DNA from: Vibrio chagasii
GTDB lineage: Bacteria > Pseudomonadota > Gammaproteobacteria > Enterobacterales > Vibrionaceae
DNA: 64,000 bases
Direction of reading: 5' to 3'
NCBI GenBank assembly: GCA_041879415.1
Contig: CP090851.1
Span: 310,001-374,000, forward strand
Shown piece by piece: positions 1-8,095 of the stretch. Both the position numbers and the translations under genes were made by a program. Each line of letters begins with the position of its first letter. Position 1 is the first letter of the stretch. Below the pieces are notes generated by a model. It was not told the DNA's origin and made no database searches. It saw only the letters and a list, made by a program, of their open reading frames with translations.

Positions 1-45
1 CATCAACATAACAGGATCCATCTTTTCAAAATTAGCGAGGTTCAT
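1..45 (-). CDS. DUF4250 domain protein, N-terminal fragment
   Basis: Only the first 15 codons are in the window; the gene runs off the left edge. The start ATG (45..43) lies one base after the yaeP stop, so the two are cotranscribed. The visible N-terminus, MNLANFEKMDPVMLM, matches what I remember of small DUF4250 proteins of about 60 residues, which begin with a DP-x-MLxSIVNMKLRDE-type motif. The function of that family is unknown. In E. coli the gene beside yaeP is rof, but this N-terminus is not that of Rof. Confidence 0.55.
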   Translation of the reverse strand, partial: MNLANFEKMDPVMLM

Positions 46-46
46 A

Positions 47-250
47 TTAGTCCTCGAAATCTGAGATTAGTAGGTTAGCAGCTGCAAATGCCGCGCGTTC
101 GCGAGCTTCTTTAGGAAGAGATTCATCTGCTGCAAGGTCGTTTAATGTTTTTACTGCGCAGGTGATCGCTTGAGGGATGTAGCCTTGGTCGCCACTACCA
201 ATTTGAGAGTACAGTTCACGTACCAAATCACAACAATCGTATACTTTCAT
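47..250 (-). CDS. yaeP: YaeP family protein (UPF0253)
   Basis: A 67-residue acidic protein of the YaeP family, of unknown function. The conserved blocks [20 protein letters not shown] and [10 protein letters not shown] are present, and the length equals E. coli YaeP (66 residues). The reading frame stays open upstream for 34 more codons, but that part is a hydrophobic translation with no family match. The ATG at 250 has an AGGT ribosome-binding site just before it, so I chose it. It is followed after one base by a DUF4250 gene. The neighbourhood with proS and trmO resembles the E. coli rof-yaeP-...-proS-trmO region. Confidence 0.85.
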   Translation of the reverse strand: MKVYDCCDLVRELYSQIGSGDQGYIPQAITCAVKTLNDLAADESLPKEARERAAFAAANLLISDFED

Positions 251-418
251 TTTTATACCTAACCAAATGATAACTGCTCTCAATATACACATAGAGATAA
301 GCAAAAACAAAGCGGATCTGATGAAGATCAGAGTTAGTTTGTCCTTGCTCAATATCTCATTTTATTGCGCTTTAGTTTGTCACTTTATGAGGTGACCAGT
401 TAACCAATGATTGGTCGA

Positions 419-1102
419 CTAGCCCGCGACTTGCTGTTCCAGCTGGTATTTCACTTCATCTGCAAGGTTGAGTTGCTTCGCTAATTCTTTCAAGTAAGCC
501 TTTTCCATGAAGTTCTGCTCGTCGGCCACAATCAAGGAAGCCAAGTAGATTTCGCTAGCTTGTTGCGGTGAGCTTGCGAGTTGAGCGATTTCGCTTGGGT
601 CGAGCGGTTTGTGCAGCTCTTCAGACACTAACTTAGTCAGCTGATAATCCGCGCCCATGTTTTCGACGGCTTGTTCAATTTTAGCCATCTCTTGCTCATC
701 GACATGACCGTCCGCTTTAGAAGCCGCAATCATAGATCGTAGAATAAGTAGATTATGACAAGCATCTTGCTCATCAAAGGTGGCTTGTGGAGATGAGTCT
801 GGTGTGCCTTGTTTGGCTTGGTAATCGTTATATACCTTGTATGCCAATGCACCAAGTGCTGCTGCTCCGCCAATACCCACGGCCTTCTTGCCGATCTTTT
901 TGGTTTTCTTTGAGCCCATTAGAGCTCCTAGCAACCCGCCGCCAACGGCTCCCGCACCTAATGCGCCAAGTGTGCTTTTGCTGCTGCCTTTACTGTCTTG
1001 TGTAAGACCGCTTAGGCCAGATGAGCTTTGTGAGAGTTTCTGAGTGCCTTGTTTAACAAGGTCTGACTTAAGTGCTTGGTTAAGTAGGCTTTTAAGATCC
1101 AT
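419..1102 (-). CDS. YebE-like DUF533 / TerB-like inner membrane protein
   Basis: A 227-residue protein of the DUF533 family (E. coli YebE). The N-terminal third is rich in Ser, Gly and Lys and contains a glycine-rich hydrophobic segment (about residues 45-90, GALGAGAVGGGLLGALMG, then a basic stretch). This is a probable membrane or membrane-associated region. The C-terminal half (about 110-225) is an all-helical TerB-like domain with the acidic signature SKADGHVDEQE. The start at 1102 is preceded by a consensus GGAGGT (1107..1112); an ATG four codons upstream would lie before this site and is rejected. The gene stands alone. The cellular role is unknown; a link to envelope stress or metal binding is only inferred from family members. 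Confidence 0.8.
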   Translation of the reverse strand: MDLKSLLNQALKSDLVKQGTQKLSQSSSGLSGLTQDSKGSSKSTLGALGAGAVGGGLLGALMGSKKTKKIGKKAVGIGGAAALGALAYKVYNDYQAKQGTPDSSPQATFDEQDACHNLLILRSMIAASKADGHVDEQEMAKIEQAVENMGADYQLTKLVSEELHKPLDPSEIAQLASSPQQASEIYLASLIVADEQNFMEKAYLKELAKQLNLADEVKYQLEQQVAG

Positions 1103-1234
1103 CGATACCTCCAATGGTAAACGCGTCTAATGAGTTGATGAATCCAATATACGTATTTAAAGATGAACCGGGGATTAACTTACGTTATTTACTTTATCGA
1201 GAAATGAGAGAGTGAGTGAAGGTGAAGAGGGGCA

Positions 1235-1262
1235 ATAAAAAAGGCCGCCAGATGGCAGCCTT
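1235..1262 (-). terminator. Rho-independent terminator of proS
   Basis: The stem is 1241..1249 paired with 1254..1262, with one G-U pair and a four-base loop. On the minus strand it is followed by a run of T, about 45 bases past the proS stop. Confidence 0.85.
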
Positions 1263-1304
1263 CTATTATTTGCTTTGCAAGATCACGTACTTTGCAGAGT
1301 TTGC

Positions 1305-3023
1305 TTATTTAGCAAATTGAGAAGTAACGTGTTCAACGATTGAATCGATAGCAACAGCTTCTTTAGTACCAGCACGACGGTTCTTGTACTCGAAGTTACC
1401 TTCTTTCATTGAGCGGTCGCCGATCACGATAGTGTGAGGGATACCAATTAGCTCGATGTCAGAGAACATTACGCCTGGACGCTCTTTACGGTCATCGAAT
1501 AGTACTTCGATACCCATAGCTGTTAGTTCAGCGTATAGCTTCTCAGCCGCTTCCTTAACTTCTTCAGACTTGTGCATGTTCATAGGAACGATAGCAACTT
1601 GGAAAGGTGCTAGTGCGTCTGGCCAGATGATGCCGTATTTGTCGTGGTTCTGTTCGATTGCAGAAGCAACAACACGTGATACACCGATACCGTAACAACC
1701 CATCTCTAGGATAACGTTCTTACCGTCAGGACCAAGCACGCCACAGTTCATCGCTTGTGAGTAAACGTTACCTAGTTGGAAGATATGACCAACTTCGATA
1801 CCACGTTTAAGCTGAAGTGTACCTTTACCACATGGGCTTAGGTCGCCTTCGATTACGTTACGTAGGTCTTCTACTTGAGCAAGCTCAACGTCACGACCCC
1901 AGTTGATACCGAAGTAGTGCTTACCATCTATGTTTGCACCAGCGCCAAAGTCGCTCATTACAGCAACAGAGCGGTCAACGATGAATGGTAGCTCTAGGCC
2001 TACAGGACCAAGTGAACCTGGGCCAGCGCCAACGAGTGCACGAATTTCTTCTTCAGAAGCCATCTCTAGTGGAGAAGCAACTTGTGGAAGGTTTTCCGCT
2101 TTCACTTCGTTCAGTTCGTGGTCGCCACGGATGATTAGAGCAATGATGTCTGCATCTACTTCATCAGAAGCTTTAACGAATAGAGTCTTAACTGTTTTCT
2201 CGATTGCTAGACCGTGTTGCTCTACCAATTCTGCGATAGTTTTCGCGTTTGGAGTATCAACCAGTTCCATCTCTTGAGTTGGTGCAGCAGCTTCTTCAGT
2301 TGGAGCTAGTGCTTCAGCTTTCTCGATGTTTGCTGCGTAATCAGATTCTGTAGAGAATGCGATTAGGTCTTCGCCGCTTTCCGCTAGTACGTGGAACTCT
2401 TGAGAACCACTACCACCGATAGCGCCTGAGTCTGCTAGTACTGGACGGTACTCAAGACCCATGCGGTCGAATGCATTACAGTAAGCATCGTGCATCGCTT
2501 GGTAAGACTTTTCTAGGCCTTCTTTGTCGATGTCGAAGCTGTACGCATCCATCATAGAGAATTCACGAGCACGCATAACACCGAAACGTGGACGACGCTC
2601 ATCACGGAACTTAGTTTGAATCTGGTACAAGTTCAGTGGTAGCTGTTTGTACGAGTTTACTTCGTTACGAACTAGGCTAGTGATTACTTCTTCAGCTGTT
2701 GGGCTAAGAACAAACGGACGAGAATGACGGTCAGTAAAGCGCAGTAGTTCTGGGCCCATTTTTTCGCTACGACCAGTCTCTTCCCATAGCTCAAACGGCT
2801 GCACTACGGGCATTAAAGTCTCAACTGCACCTGCATTATCGATCTCTTGGCGAACGATGTTTTCGACTTTACGCAGTACACGCAGACCGGTAGGTAGCCA
2901 AGTGTATAAACCTGAAGCTAGCTTACGGATCATACCTGCACGTAGCATCAGCTGGTGGCTGATAACTTCTGCGTCGTTTGGAGTCTCTTTCAGAGTAGAA
3001 AGAAGATAGTTACTGGTACGCAT
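1305..3023 (-). CDS. proS: prolyl-tRNA synthetase, bacterial type with editing domain
   Basis: A cytoplasmic class II synthetase that charges tRNA-Pro with proline. At 572 residues it has the length of the E. coli enzyme. Visible elements are the class II motif 1 helix region near residues 30-75, the TAEE loop at 109-112, motif 2 with [12 protein letters not shown] at 140-151, a long insertion of about 225-400 that is the cis-editing (INS) domain clearing mischarged Ala-tRNA-Pro, motif 3 with GCYGIGVSR near 440, and a C-terminal anticodon-binding domain. It lies downstream of trmO on the same strand, with a hairpin between them, and has its own terminator. Confidence 0.97.
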   Translation of the reverse strand: MRTSNYLLSTLKETPNDAEVISHQLMLRAGMIRKLASGLYTWLPTGLRVLRKVENIVRQEIDNAGAVETLMPVVQPFELWEETGRSEKMGPELLRFTDRHSRPFVLSPTAEEVITSLVRNEVNSYKQLPLNLYQIQTKFRDERRPRFGVMRAREFSMMDAYSFDIDKEGLEKSYQAMHDAYCNAFDRMGLEYRPVLADSGAIGGSGSQEFHVLAESGEDLIAFSTESDYAANIEKAEALAPTEEAAAPTQEMELVDTPNAKTIAELVEQHGLAIEKTVKTLFVKASDEVDADIIALIIRGDHELNEVKAENLPQVASPLEMASEEEIRALVGAGPGSLGPVGLELPFIVDRSVAVMSDFGAGANIDGKHYFGINWGRDVELAQVEDLRNVIEGDLSPCGKGTLQLKRGIEVGHIFQLGNVYSQAMNCGVLGPDGKNVILEMGCYGIGVSRVVASAIEQNHDKYGIIWPDALAPFQVAIVPMNMHKSEEVKEAAEKLYAELTAMGIEVLFDDRKERPGVMFSDIELIGIPHTIVIGDRSMKEGNFEYKNRRAGTKEAVAIDSIVEHVTSQFAK

Positions 3024-3058
3024 TCTATGGTATCCGTTTCATCATTAATAAAAGTAAA

Positions 3059-3085
3059 TTTACTGCCGCTATTGGCAGCAGTAAA
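3059..3085 (-). other. inverted repeat between trmO and proS
   Basis: TTTACTGCC (3059..3067) can pair with GGCAGCAGTAAA (3074..3085) with a three-base bulge. Read on the minus strand it is followed by a T-rich but interrupted tract, so it may be a weak terminator or attenuator after trmO. Its position just upstream of the proS start also allows a role in the proS leader. The function is inferred. Confidence 0.35.
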
Positions 3086-3124
3086 TCCGATATAGCCGCA
3101 TATAATATCAGCCTATTTGGGATC

Positions 3125-3820
3125 TCAAAAGCGTTCAATGTCAGTTACATTGATGAAAAACGCCTCAACAACGAATTTCACGTTAAGATCGAACAAATTT
3201 ACCGCATATTCCTTGTTGTCTGGCTTGCCTTTCTTATAGGCGGGGCGAGGATCTTGGCCTAATACCTCTTTGATCACTTGAATAATATGGCGCGCCTCTG
3301 GGTGCTGTGCCAGTTTGCTTTGTGCCTGCTGTGAAAAGTTAACCTCTAACACCTCTGGCTCTTCGGCTGCAAACCCTCCCTGTGCATCCGGAATCGAATC
3401 GGAGTAGGGGATGTAAGGCTTGATGTCGATAATTGGTGTCCCGTCGACTAAATCGACACTGCCAAGGTCTAGCCAAGTTTGCCCTTGATCTTGAGATACG
3501 CCTTTTAACTCCACCGCAGACATGCCAATTCCATTGGGCCTGAATGTGGCTCGAGATGCAAAAACCCCAATGCGTTCATTACCACCCAGTCGAGGCGGCC
3601 TCACCGTCGGCTTCCAGCCCGCTTCAAGGTTTTTGTCGAACAGAAATAGGAGCCATACATGGCTGAATTGTTCGATGTTGCGAACCGACTCTAGGCAGTT
3701 TGCCGTGTCAACAAGCCTTAATCTAGAGGTTGATGTCGGCACCAACCTAGGCTGCCTTGGTACCGCGAACTTCTCTTTATAGGGAGACTCTATAAAGCCA
3801 ATAGGTTCAATGGAGTACAT
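3125..3820 (-). CDS. trmO: tRNA (N6-threonylcarbamoyladenosine37-N6)-methyltransferase
   Basis: A TsaA/YaeB family SAM-dependent enzyme that methylates t6A37 to m6t6A37 in ACY-decoding tRNA-Thr. At 231 residues it is close to E. coli TrmO (235). Recognisable blocks are IGFIESPYKEKFAVPRQP at the N-terminus, FSHVWLLFLFD, the highly conserved ASRATFRPNGIGMS near residue 90, DIKPYIPYSD, and the C-terminal DPRPAYKKGK motif. It is adjacent to proS as in E. coli. It is divergent from rpmE2 across 122 bases that hold Fur- and Zur-like sites. Confidence 0.93.
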   Translation of the reverse strand: MYSIEPIGFIESPYKEKFAVPRQPRLVPTSTSRLRLVDTANCLESVRNIEQFSHVWLLFLFDKNLEAGWKPTVRPPRLGGNERIGVFASRATFRPNGIGMSAVELKGVSQDQGQTWLDLGSVDLVDGTPIIDIKPYIPYSDSIPDAQGGFAAEEPEVLEVNFSQQAQSKLAQHPEARHIIQVIKEVLGQDPRPAYKKGKPDNKEYAVNLFDLNVKFVVEAFFINVTDIERF

Positions 3821-3883
3821 GGGGGACGTTCTCTAATTACGATCTATGGCCGGAAAATATCACAAAATTACTTGTTTTTCTTT

Positions 3884-3898
3884 TGATAATAATTATCA
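3884..3898. promoter_or_regulatory. Fur-type operator (perfect 7-1-7 palindrome)
   Basis: TGATAATAATTATCA is an exact match to the 7-1-7 inverted repeat at the core of Fur boxes. It overlaps a possible -10 element (TATCAT, 3894..3899) paired with a -35-like TTGTTT (3872..3877) for rpmE2. It also lies 64 bases upstream of divergent trmO. Which gene it serves is not decided by the sequence. Confidence 0.6.
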
Positions 3899-3901
3899 TT
3901 T

Positions 3902-3922
3902 GCAATGTTATAACGTATCAAG
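3902..3922. promoter_or_regulatory. Zur-like operator before rpmE2
   Basis: The left half GCAATGTTATA matches the gammaproteobacterial Zur half-site. The right half (ACGTATCAAG) is degenerate, with about 4 of 7 core positions matching. The site is 20 bases before the start of rpmE2, a gene that is Zur-repressed in many bacteria, and it would cover the predicted transcription start. Confidence 0.6.
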
Positions 3923-3942
3923 TGATAATTTAGGGGAAACAA

Positions 3943-4203
3943 ATGAAACCAAATATCCATCCTGATTACCGCACTGTGGTTTTTCATGACACCAGTGTTG
4001 ATGAATACTTCTTGATAGGTTCAACCTTGAAAACAGACCGTACTATCGAATGGGAAGATGGCAATACTTACCCTTACTTCACTATTGAAGTGTCTTCAAA
4101 GTCTCATCCTTTCTATACAGGTAAGCAACGAGTGATTCATAAAGAAGGTCGCGTGGCGAACTTTACTCGCCGCTTTGGTCAATTGGGTAAGGGAGCTAAA
4201 TAG
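3943..4203 (+). CDS. rpmE2: 50S ribosomal protein L31, zinc-independent type B
   Basis: An 86-residue alternative ribosomal protein L31 (YkgM type). Typical blocks are [18 protein letters not shown], then [17 protein letters not shown] and [10 protein letters not shown]. It has no cysteine at all, so it lacks the CxxC zinc ribbon of the housekeeping L31. Under zinc starvation this form replaces the zinc-containing L31 in the large subunit and frees zinc. Its stop codon directly abuts the start of rpmJ2, so the two form an operon. An AGGGGAA ribosome-binding site precedes the ATG. Upstream Fur-like and Zur-like sites suggest metal control. Confidence 0.95.
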   Translation: MKPNIHPDYRTVVFHDTSVDEYFLIGSTLKTDRTIEWEDGNTYPYFTIEVSSKSHPFYTGKQRVIHKEGRVANFTRRFGQLGKGAK

Positions 4204-4329
4204 ATGAAGGTTGTAAAATCACTTAAAAGTGCAAAGAGCCGTCACCCTGATTGTCAAATCGTTAAGCGTAGAGGGCGTCTCTATGTAATCTGCAAAACCA
4301 ACCCAAGGTTCAAAGCGGTTCAAAAATAA
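4204..4329 (+). CDS. rpmJ2: 50S ribosomal protein L36, zinc-independent type B
   Basis: A 41-codon gene encoding the alternative L36 (YkgO type). The sequence begins [18 protein letters not shown] and continues with [18 protein letters not shown]. Zinc-binding L36 uses three Cys and one His. Here only Cys17 and Cys30 remain, and the first Cys and the His are replaced, so it belongs to the metal-free class. The ATG follows the rpmE2 TAG with no gap, which implies translational coupling. It is expected to be induced with rpmE2 during zinc limitation. Confidence 0.93.
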   Translation: MKVVKSLKSAKSRHPDCQIVKRRGRLYVICKTNPRFKAVQK

Positions 4330-4716
4330 GCAGTCAATTGGATGTGACACACCTGTAAAAACGAGGGGAAAGTCAAACTTTATTCATTTAACGGTTTTTC
4401 TTTTCCTTCATATGCAAGTTGATTAAATACCGAGTGGTTATTTATCGTACGGTGAACTTTATTTTTAAACTAATCAAGAGGTTATATCGTAAGTTATATT
4501 AATAGTGAATGTATGGTTGTGAATTATAAAGCTGATTTTTGTGTTTATTATGGTTTTATTTGCTAATTAATTGTTCAAATAGAGTTAAATATCGTCGTTT
4601 GTTACACATTTTGTAACATTTTGAATTTCTAATTGATAATTTTGTCGCGTACCCTTCGCCTGCAATTTGAACATTTTTGTCACAATTGCATAGGAATCAC
4701 TACAAGGAGGGAACTG
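4330..4716. other. 387-base AT-rich intergenic region before abgT
   Basis: No gene is seen here. I find no clear terminator after rpmJ2. The region is strongly AT-rich from 4380 onward and contains a perfect inverted repeat at 4601..4617. An ORF reads through from 4633 into abgT, but its first 28 codons do not resemble the family. A strong AAGGAGGG ribosome-binding site (4704..4711) marks the start at 4717. Confidence 0.6.
4601..4617. promoter_or_regulatory. perfect inverted repeat, possible operator
   Basis: GTTACA-N5-TGTAAC, 100 bases upstream of the abgT start. It is not a CRP, Fur, FadR or PurR consensus, and I could not assign it to a regulator. It could also sit in the promoter by chance of AT-rich composition. 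Confidence 0.35.
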
Positions 4717-6303
4717 ATGAGTTCATCAGCTTCAATAAAAAACAACTCGCCAAAGAAACCTATTTTTACCCGTTTTCTCGATGGTGTTGAGTATTTGGGG
4801 AATCTATTACCCCACCCGATCACTCTTTTCGCAATCTTCTGTGTCGCAATCTTAGTTACTTCTGGTATCGCAGGGTACTTTGAAGTGTCTGTTATGGACC
4901 CTCGTCCAGAAGGTGCTCCAGGTCGTGCTGCTGACGGCATGATCCACGTTGTAAGCTTACTTAATGCTGAAGGCTTACAGCTTATCGTAACTAATTTAGT
5001 TAAAAACTTTGTTGGCTTTGCGCCATTAGGTACTGTGTTAGTTGCAATGCTAGGTGTAGCGATTGCTGAGCACTCTGGTCTACTATCTGCTGCAATGCGT
5101 GGCATGGTAATGGGCGCATCTAAGCGCATGGTTACAGTAACTGTGGTATTCGCAGGTATCATTTCTAACACAGCTTCAGAGCTAGGTTACGTGGTACTGA
5201 TTCCACTAGCAGCAATGCTTTTCCACTCTTTAGGTCGTCACCCTCTTGCTGGTCTAGCGGCAGCATTCGCGGGTGTATCTGGTGGTTACTCTGCAAACCT
5301 TCTAATCGGTACGGTTGACCCACTGCTTTCTGGTATTACAGAAACAGCAGCACAAATGATCGACCCGACTTACACAGTTGGTCCAGAATCAAACTGGTAC
5401 TTCATGTTTGTTTCTACTTTCTTCATCGCAATTACGGGTGCATTCGTAACTGAGAAGATTGTTGAACCAAAACTGGGTAAATACAACGACGAAGAAGCGT
5501 CTGAAGATTTATCAAACGATACAATGGGCAAGCTAACAGACGTTGAGAAGAAAGGTCTTAAGCTAGCAGGTATCGCAGTTCTAGCAGTATCAGCTCTTCT
5601 TGCTTGGACAATTGTTCCTGAAGACGGTGTTCTACGTTCTGCAGCTGGCACGGTAGCAGGTTCTCCGTTCCTTAAGAGTATCGTAGCGTTCATCTTCGTA
5701 TTCTTCGCAGTTCCTGGTTTCGTTTACGGTAAAGTTACCGGCACAATGAAAACTGACCGCGACGTTATCGATGCAATGTCTAAGTCTATGTCTTCTATGG
5801 GCATGTACATCGTACTTGTATTCTTCGCTGCTCAGTTTGTTGCTTTCTTCAAGTGGACTAACTTCGGTCAAGTATTCGCAGTAGCGGGCGCAAGCTTCCT
5901 ACAAGACATCGGCCTAACAGGTCCAATGTTGTTCTTCGCATTCATCCTAATGTGTGGCTTCATTAACCTGATGATTGGTTCAGCTTCTGCTCAGTGGGCA
6001 GTAACAGCACCTATCTTTGTTCCAATGCTAATGCTTGTTGGTTACGCACCAGAAACGATTCAAGCGGCTTACCGTATCGGTGATTCAACAACGAACATCA
6101 TTACTCCAATGATGAGCTACTTCGGTCTTATCCTTGCTGTAGCAACGCGTTACATGAAGAACCTAGGTATTGGTACTCTGATTGCAACTATGCTTCCATA
6201 CTCGATCGTATTCATCGTTGGTTGGAGCTTAATGTTCTACGTGTGGGTATTCGTATTTGGTCTGCCAGTTGGCCCAGGTGCAGCAACGTACTACACGCCA
6301 TAG
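4717..6303 (+). CDS. AbgT-family transporter
   Basis: A 528-residue polytopic inner-membrane protein of the AbgT family, with about 10-13 hydrophobic segments. In E. coli AbgT imports p-aminobenzoyl-glutamate. Other family members export sulfonamide-like antimetabolites, so direction and substrate are not certain here. Family features seen are the N-terminal GVEYLGNLLPHPITLF, AIAEHSGLLSAAMRGMV, FAGVSGGYSANLL and the C-terminal GDSTTNIITPMMSYFG. The start is set by a consensus ribosome-binding site ending five bases before the ATG. It is monocistronic with its own terminator. No abgA/abgB hydrolase genes are nearby, which weakens a folate-breakdown role. Confidence 0.88.
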   Translation: MSSSASIKNNSPKKPIFTRFLDGVEYLGNLLPHPITLFAIFCVAILVTSGIAGYFEVSVMDPRPEGAPGRAADGMIHVVSLLNAEGLQLIVTNLVKNFVGFAPLGTVLVAMLGVAIAEHSGLLSAAMRGMVMGASKRMVTVTVVFAGIISNTASELGYVVLIPLAAMLFHSLGRHPLAGLAAAFAGVSGGYSANLLIGTVDPLLSGITETAAQMIDPTYTVGPESNWYFMFVSTFFIAITGAFVTEKIVEPKLGKYNDEEASEDLSNDTMGKLTDVEKKGLKLAGIAVLAVSALLAWTIVPEDGVLRSAAGTVAGSPFLKSIVAFIFVFFAVPGFVYGKVTGTMKTDRDVIDAMSKSMSSMGMYIVLVFFAAQFVAFFKWTNFGQVFAVAGASFLQDIGLTGPMLFFAFILMCGFINLMIGSASAQWAVTAPIFVPMLMLVGYAPETIQAAYRIGDSTTNIITPMMSYFGLILAVATRYMKNLGIGTLIATMLPYSIVFIVGWSLMFYVWVFVFGLPVGPGAATYYTP

Positions 6304-6332
6304 AATCTAATCATTGTTTTATGATTACACCG

Positions 6333-6363
6333 AAAGCCTGCACATTGTGCGGGCTTTTTCTTT
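6333..6363 (+). terminator. terminator of the AbgT-family gene
   Basis: AAAGCCTGCAC (6333..6343) pairs with GTGCGGGCTTT (6347..6357) with one G-U pair and a three-base loop, followed by a T-run. It lies 30 bases after the stop. Confidence 0.88.
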
Positions 6364-6378
6364 GTTGGAAGATAGGGA

Positions 6379-7104
6379 TTACAAGCCTGCAAATCGGTAG
6401 GTTATCCCAAACTCTAGCGACCACCCTACATCCCTTTGGATGAGAGGGCTGTTCGAGTCGTGATGAGTTAATTCCATTTTGCTGATACCAATCCAGCGTG
6501 GTGTAAATTCATAGAGGCTAATGAGCCCTGCTTGATAAACAAAGGTAGACCCTGCATCAAACTGATCTAGCCCTGATGCAGAGGATTCGCTGCTTGAAAT
6601 GCCGTAGAGGTGATTAGAGAGTTTTTTGTCACGATAATCGACTTCGAGGTAGGGGGTAATGGTTAATGGCTTTGCCCATGTTTCTAACGTCCTGCCTAGA
6701 TGCAGCTGAACTTCGTAGCCATTATGCTCTGAAGTTACGTCGTGTAAGTAGGTGAGTCTAGCGCCTACTGTCCCCAGAGTTATCCCGAGTTCGCCATTGC
6801 CATCTCTGTCTTGAATGCCACTGGGTAGGTCAACGAAGGTATCTGATACTTCAGCGAACCGCCAGTTTCCAGATAGTCCGACAAAAGGCAGCAGTTGCCA
6901 GTTTGCCAAGCTGCCATCAATAAAGCCTTTAGAGCCAGAATAAAAGAGGTTGGGTGTCGCACCAAGTTGCGGGGTACTCTTGGTAGAAAAAACACTTTCG
7001 CCGTAAGTGAGGCTGCCGCCAACGATGCCATATTCTTGATTGGCGAAGGACAGTTGAGTGCTTCCTAAAGTGATGGACAGTGCTAAAGCAATGCGACGAA
7101 CCAT
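6379..7104 (-). CDS. OmpV/MipA family outer-membrane protein
   Basis: A 241-residue protein with an N-terminal signal peptide (hydrophobic ALALSITLGSTQLSFA, cleavage probably near residue 22) and a beta-strand-rich mature part ending in ITYRFAGL, as in outer-membrane barrels. Features of the MipA/OmpV family are GIVGGSLTYGESVF near the N-terminus, FVGLSGNWRF, and LTPYLEVDYRDKKLS-type text in the second half. Family members include E. coli MipA, a scaffold for MltA and PBP1B, and Vibrio OmpV. The ATG at 7104 lies 8 bases after a GGAG; a TTG two codons upstream is too close to that site. It is alone on the minus strand. Confidence 0.8.
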   Translation of the reverse strand: MVRRIALALSITLGSTQLSFANQEYGIVGGSLTYGESVFSTKSTPQLGATPNLFYSGSKGFIDGSLANWQLLPFVGLSGNWRFAEVSDTFVDLPSGIQDRDGNGELGITLGTVGARLTYLHDVTSEHNGYEVQLHLGRTLETWAKPLTITPYLEVDYRDKKLSNHLYGISSSESSASGLDQFDAGSTFVYQAGLISLYEFTPRWIGISKMELTHHDSNSPLIQRDVGWSLEFGITYRFAGL

Positions 7105-7222
7105 AATCAATACTCCGTTATTGTAATAAATATCAAGAACGGAGTAGGTCGATTAAAATTTCACAGAGCTCTTTGTTGCCTCAATGAGACGTTCCCAGAT
7201 CTCTCTGGAGAAGAAGGGAGGG

Positions 7223-7666
7223 TTAGCGCTTTGCTAGTAGGCGATCAAGGTGGTTAGCGAACTCACGACGGTCGGTTTGAGATAGTGAACTTGGGCCACC
7301 TGTTTGGATGCCACTTGAGCGCATGGTTTCCATAAAGTCGCGAATATTTAGGCGCGCTTTAATGGTCTCTTTGGTGTAAAGCTCCCCACGAGAACTCAGC
7401 GCGAGTGCGCCTTTAGTGATCACCTCGTCAGCCAGAGGAATATCTGAAGTAATCACGAGATCGCCTTTCTCTGTACGTTTTACTATTTCATTGTCGGCGA
7501 TATCGAATCCGCTTGGTACTTGAATAGAGTGAATGTTGTTACGCTTCGGTACAGGGACAACGTGATTCGCGATGAAGGTGCATTCAACACCGGTTCGCTC
7601 AGCTGCGCGTACGATGGTTTCTCGGATAACCTTAGGACAAGCGTCCGCATCAACCCATATCTTCAT
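7223..7666 (-). CDS. yaiI: YaiI/YqxD family protein (UPF0178)
   Basis: A 147-residue protein with the family's PIN-like features: [16 protein letters not shown] at the N-terminus, the [11 protein letters not shown] block, [15 protein letters not shown] with acidic residues that could bind metal, and a [19 protein letters not shown] tail. The fold suggests a nuclease-like NYN/PIN domain, but the biological role is unknown. It ends 112 bases upstream of the ompV-like gene on the same strand, and a promoter for that gene should lie in between. Confidence 0.88.
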   Translation of the reverse strand: MKIWVDADACPKVIRETIVRAAERTGVECTFIANHVVPVPKRNNIHSIQVPSGFDIADNEIVKRTEKGDLVITSDIPLADEVITKGALALSSRGELYTKETIKARLNIRDFMETMRSSGIQTGGPSSLSQTDRREFANHLDRLLAKR

Positions 7667-7730
7667 AGTGTTCTATTTCTCTGTTAGCTAATCTGTTGAT
7701 TTATTTTTGTTAACTTACGTCTCGGCTAAC

Positions 7731-8018
7731 TTACTGCTCAGCTAATTTGGCTTCAAGCGTGGCGACGCGAGCGGTAAGTTCAATAATTTGTTTTTCTAGT
7801 TGGCCAATACGATCGACCTCTGGCTCTTGTTGTGCAGCGACTTCTACCTTGGGAACGCGGTTCGCGCTTTTCCAGCTTTTAATGGTCGTAATTAACGCAG
7901 GCATTGGAACCGATGTACTCATGCGAGCTTTTACTAATGCAACGGTTGGCTCTTTGCCTTGTGCTTGCAGTCCTTCAAGCACTGATTTCAACTCTTCAGA
8001 AACATCTTTTGTCAGCAT
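7731..8018 (-). CDS. small KfrA-like DNA-binding protein with coiled coil
   Basis: A 95-residue protein. Residues 1-50 (VSEELKSVLEGLQAQGKEPT, then ALVKARMSTSVPMPALITTI) have the pattern of the KfrA N-terminal winged-helix domain, in which a helix, the phrase G-x-x-PTV and a second helix precede a recognition helix. Residues 68-95 (RIGQLEKQIIELTARVATLE and on) form a heptad-spaced coiled coil for dimerisation. A DNA-binding role is inferred from this resemblance only. The start at 8018 follows GGAGGT with short spacing; an upstream ATG at 8030 overlaps that site. Its promoter region is shared head-to-head with the csrB-type RNA gene. Confidence 0.6.
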   Translation of the reverse strand: MLTKDVSEELKSVLEGLQAQGKEPTVALVKARMSTSVPMPALITTIKSWKSANRVPKVEVAAQQEPEVDRIGQLEKQIIELTARVATLEAKLAEQ

Positions 8019-8095
8019 GTTGACCTCCATTTTTAGTCTTTGGTCATTTTACTCGCTCCGGTGACCGATAGCGAATCATAAAACTGCCTATGGCG

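Noticed and set aside
251..352. N-terminal extension of yaeP with a hydrophobic segment
   Set aside because: The extension does not match the family, and a ribosome-binding site supports the downstream ATG at 250.
4633..4716. 28-codon N-terminal extension of the AbgT-family protein
   Set aside because: AAGGAGGG lies directly before the ATG at 4717, and homologues start near there. The extension is likely leader sequence.
7105..7222. Possible sigma-E promoter (GGAAC...TCTG) before the OmpV-like gene
   Set aside because: The -10 match is poor and the spacing is not convincing. It cannot be told from chance by eye.
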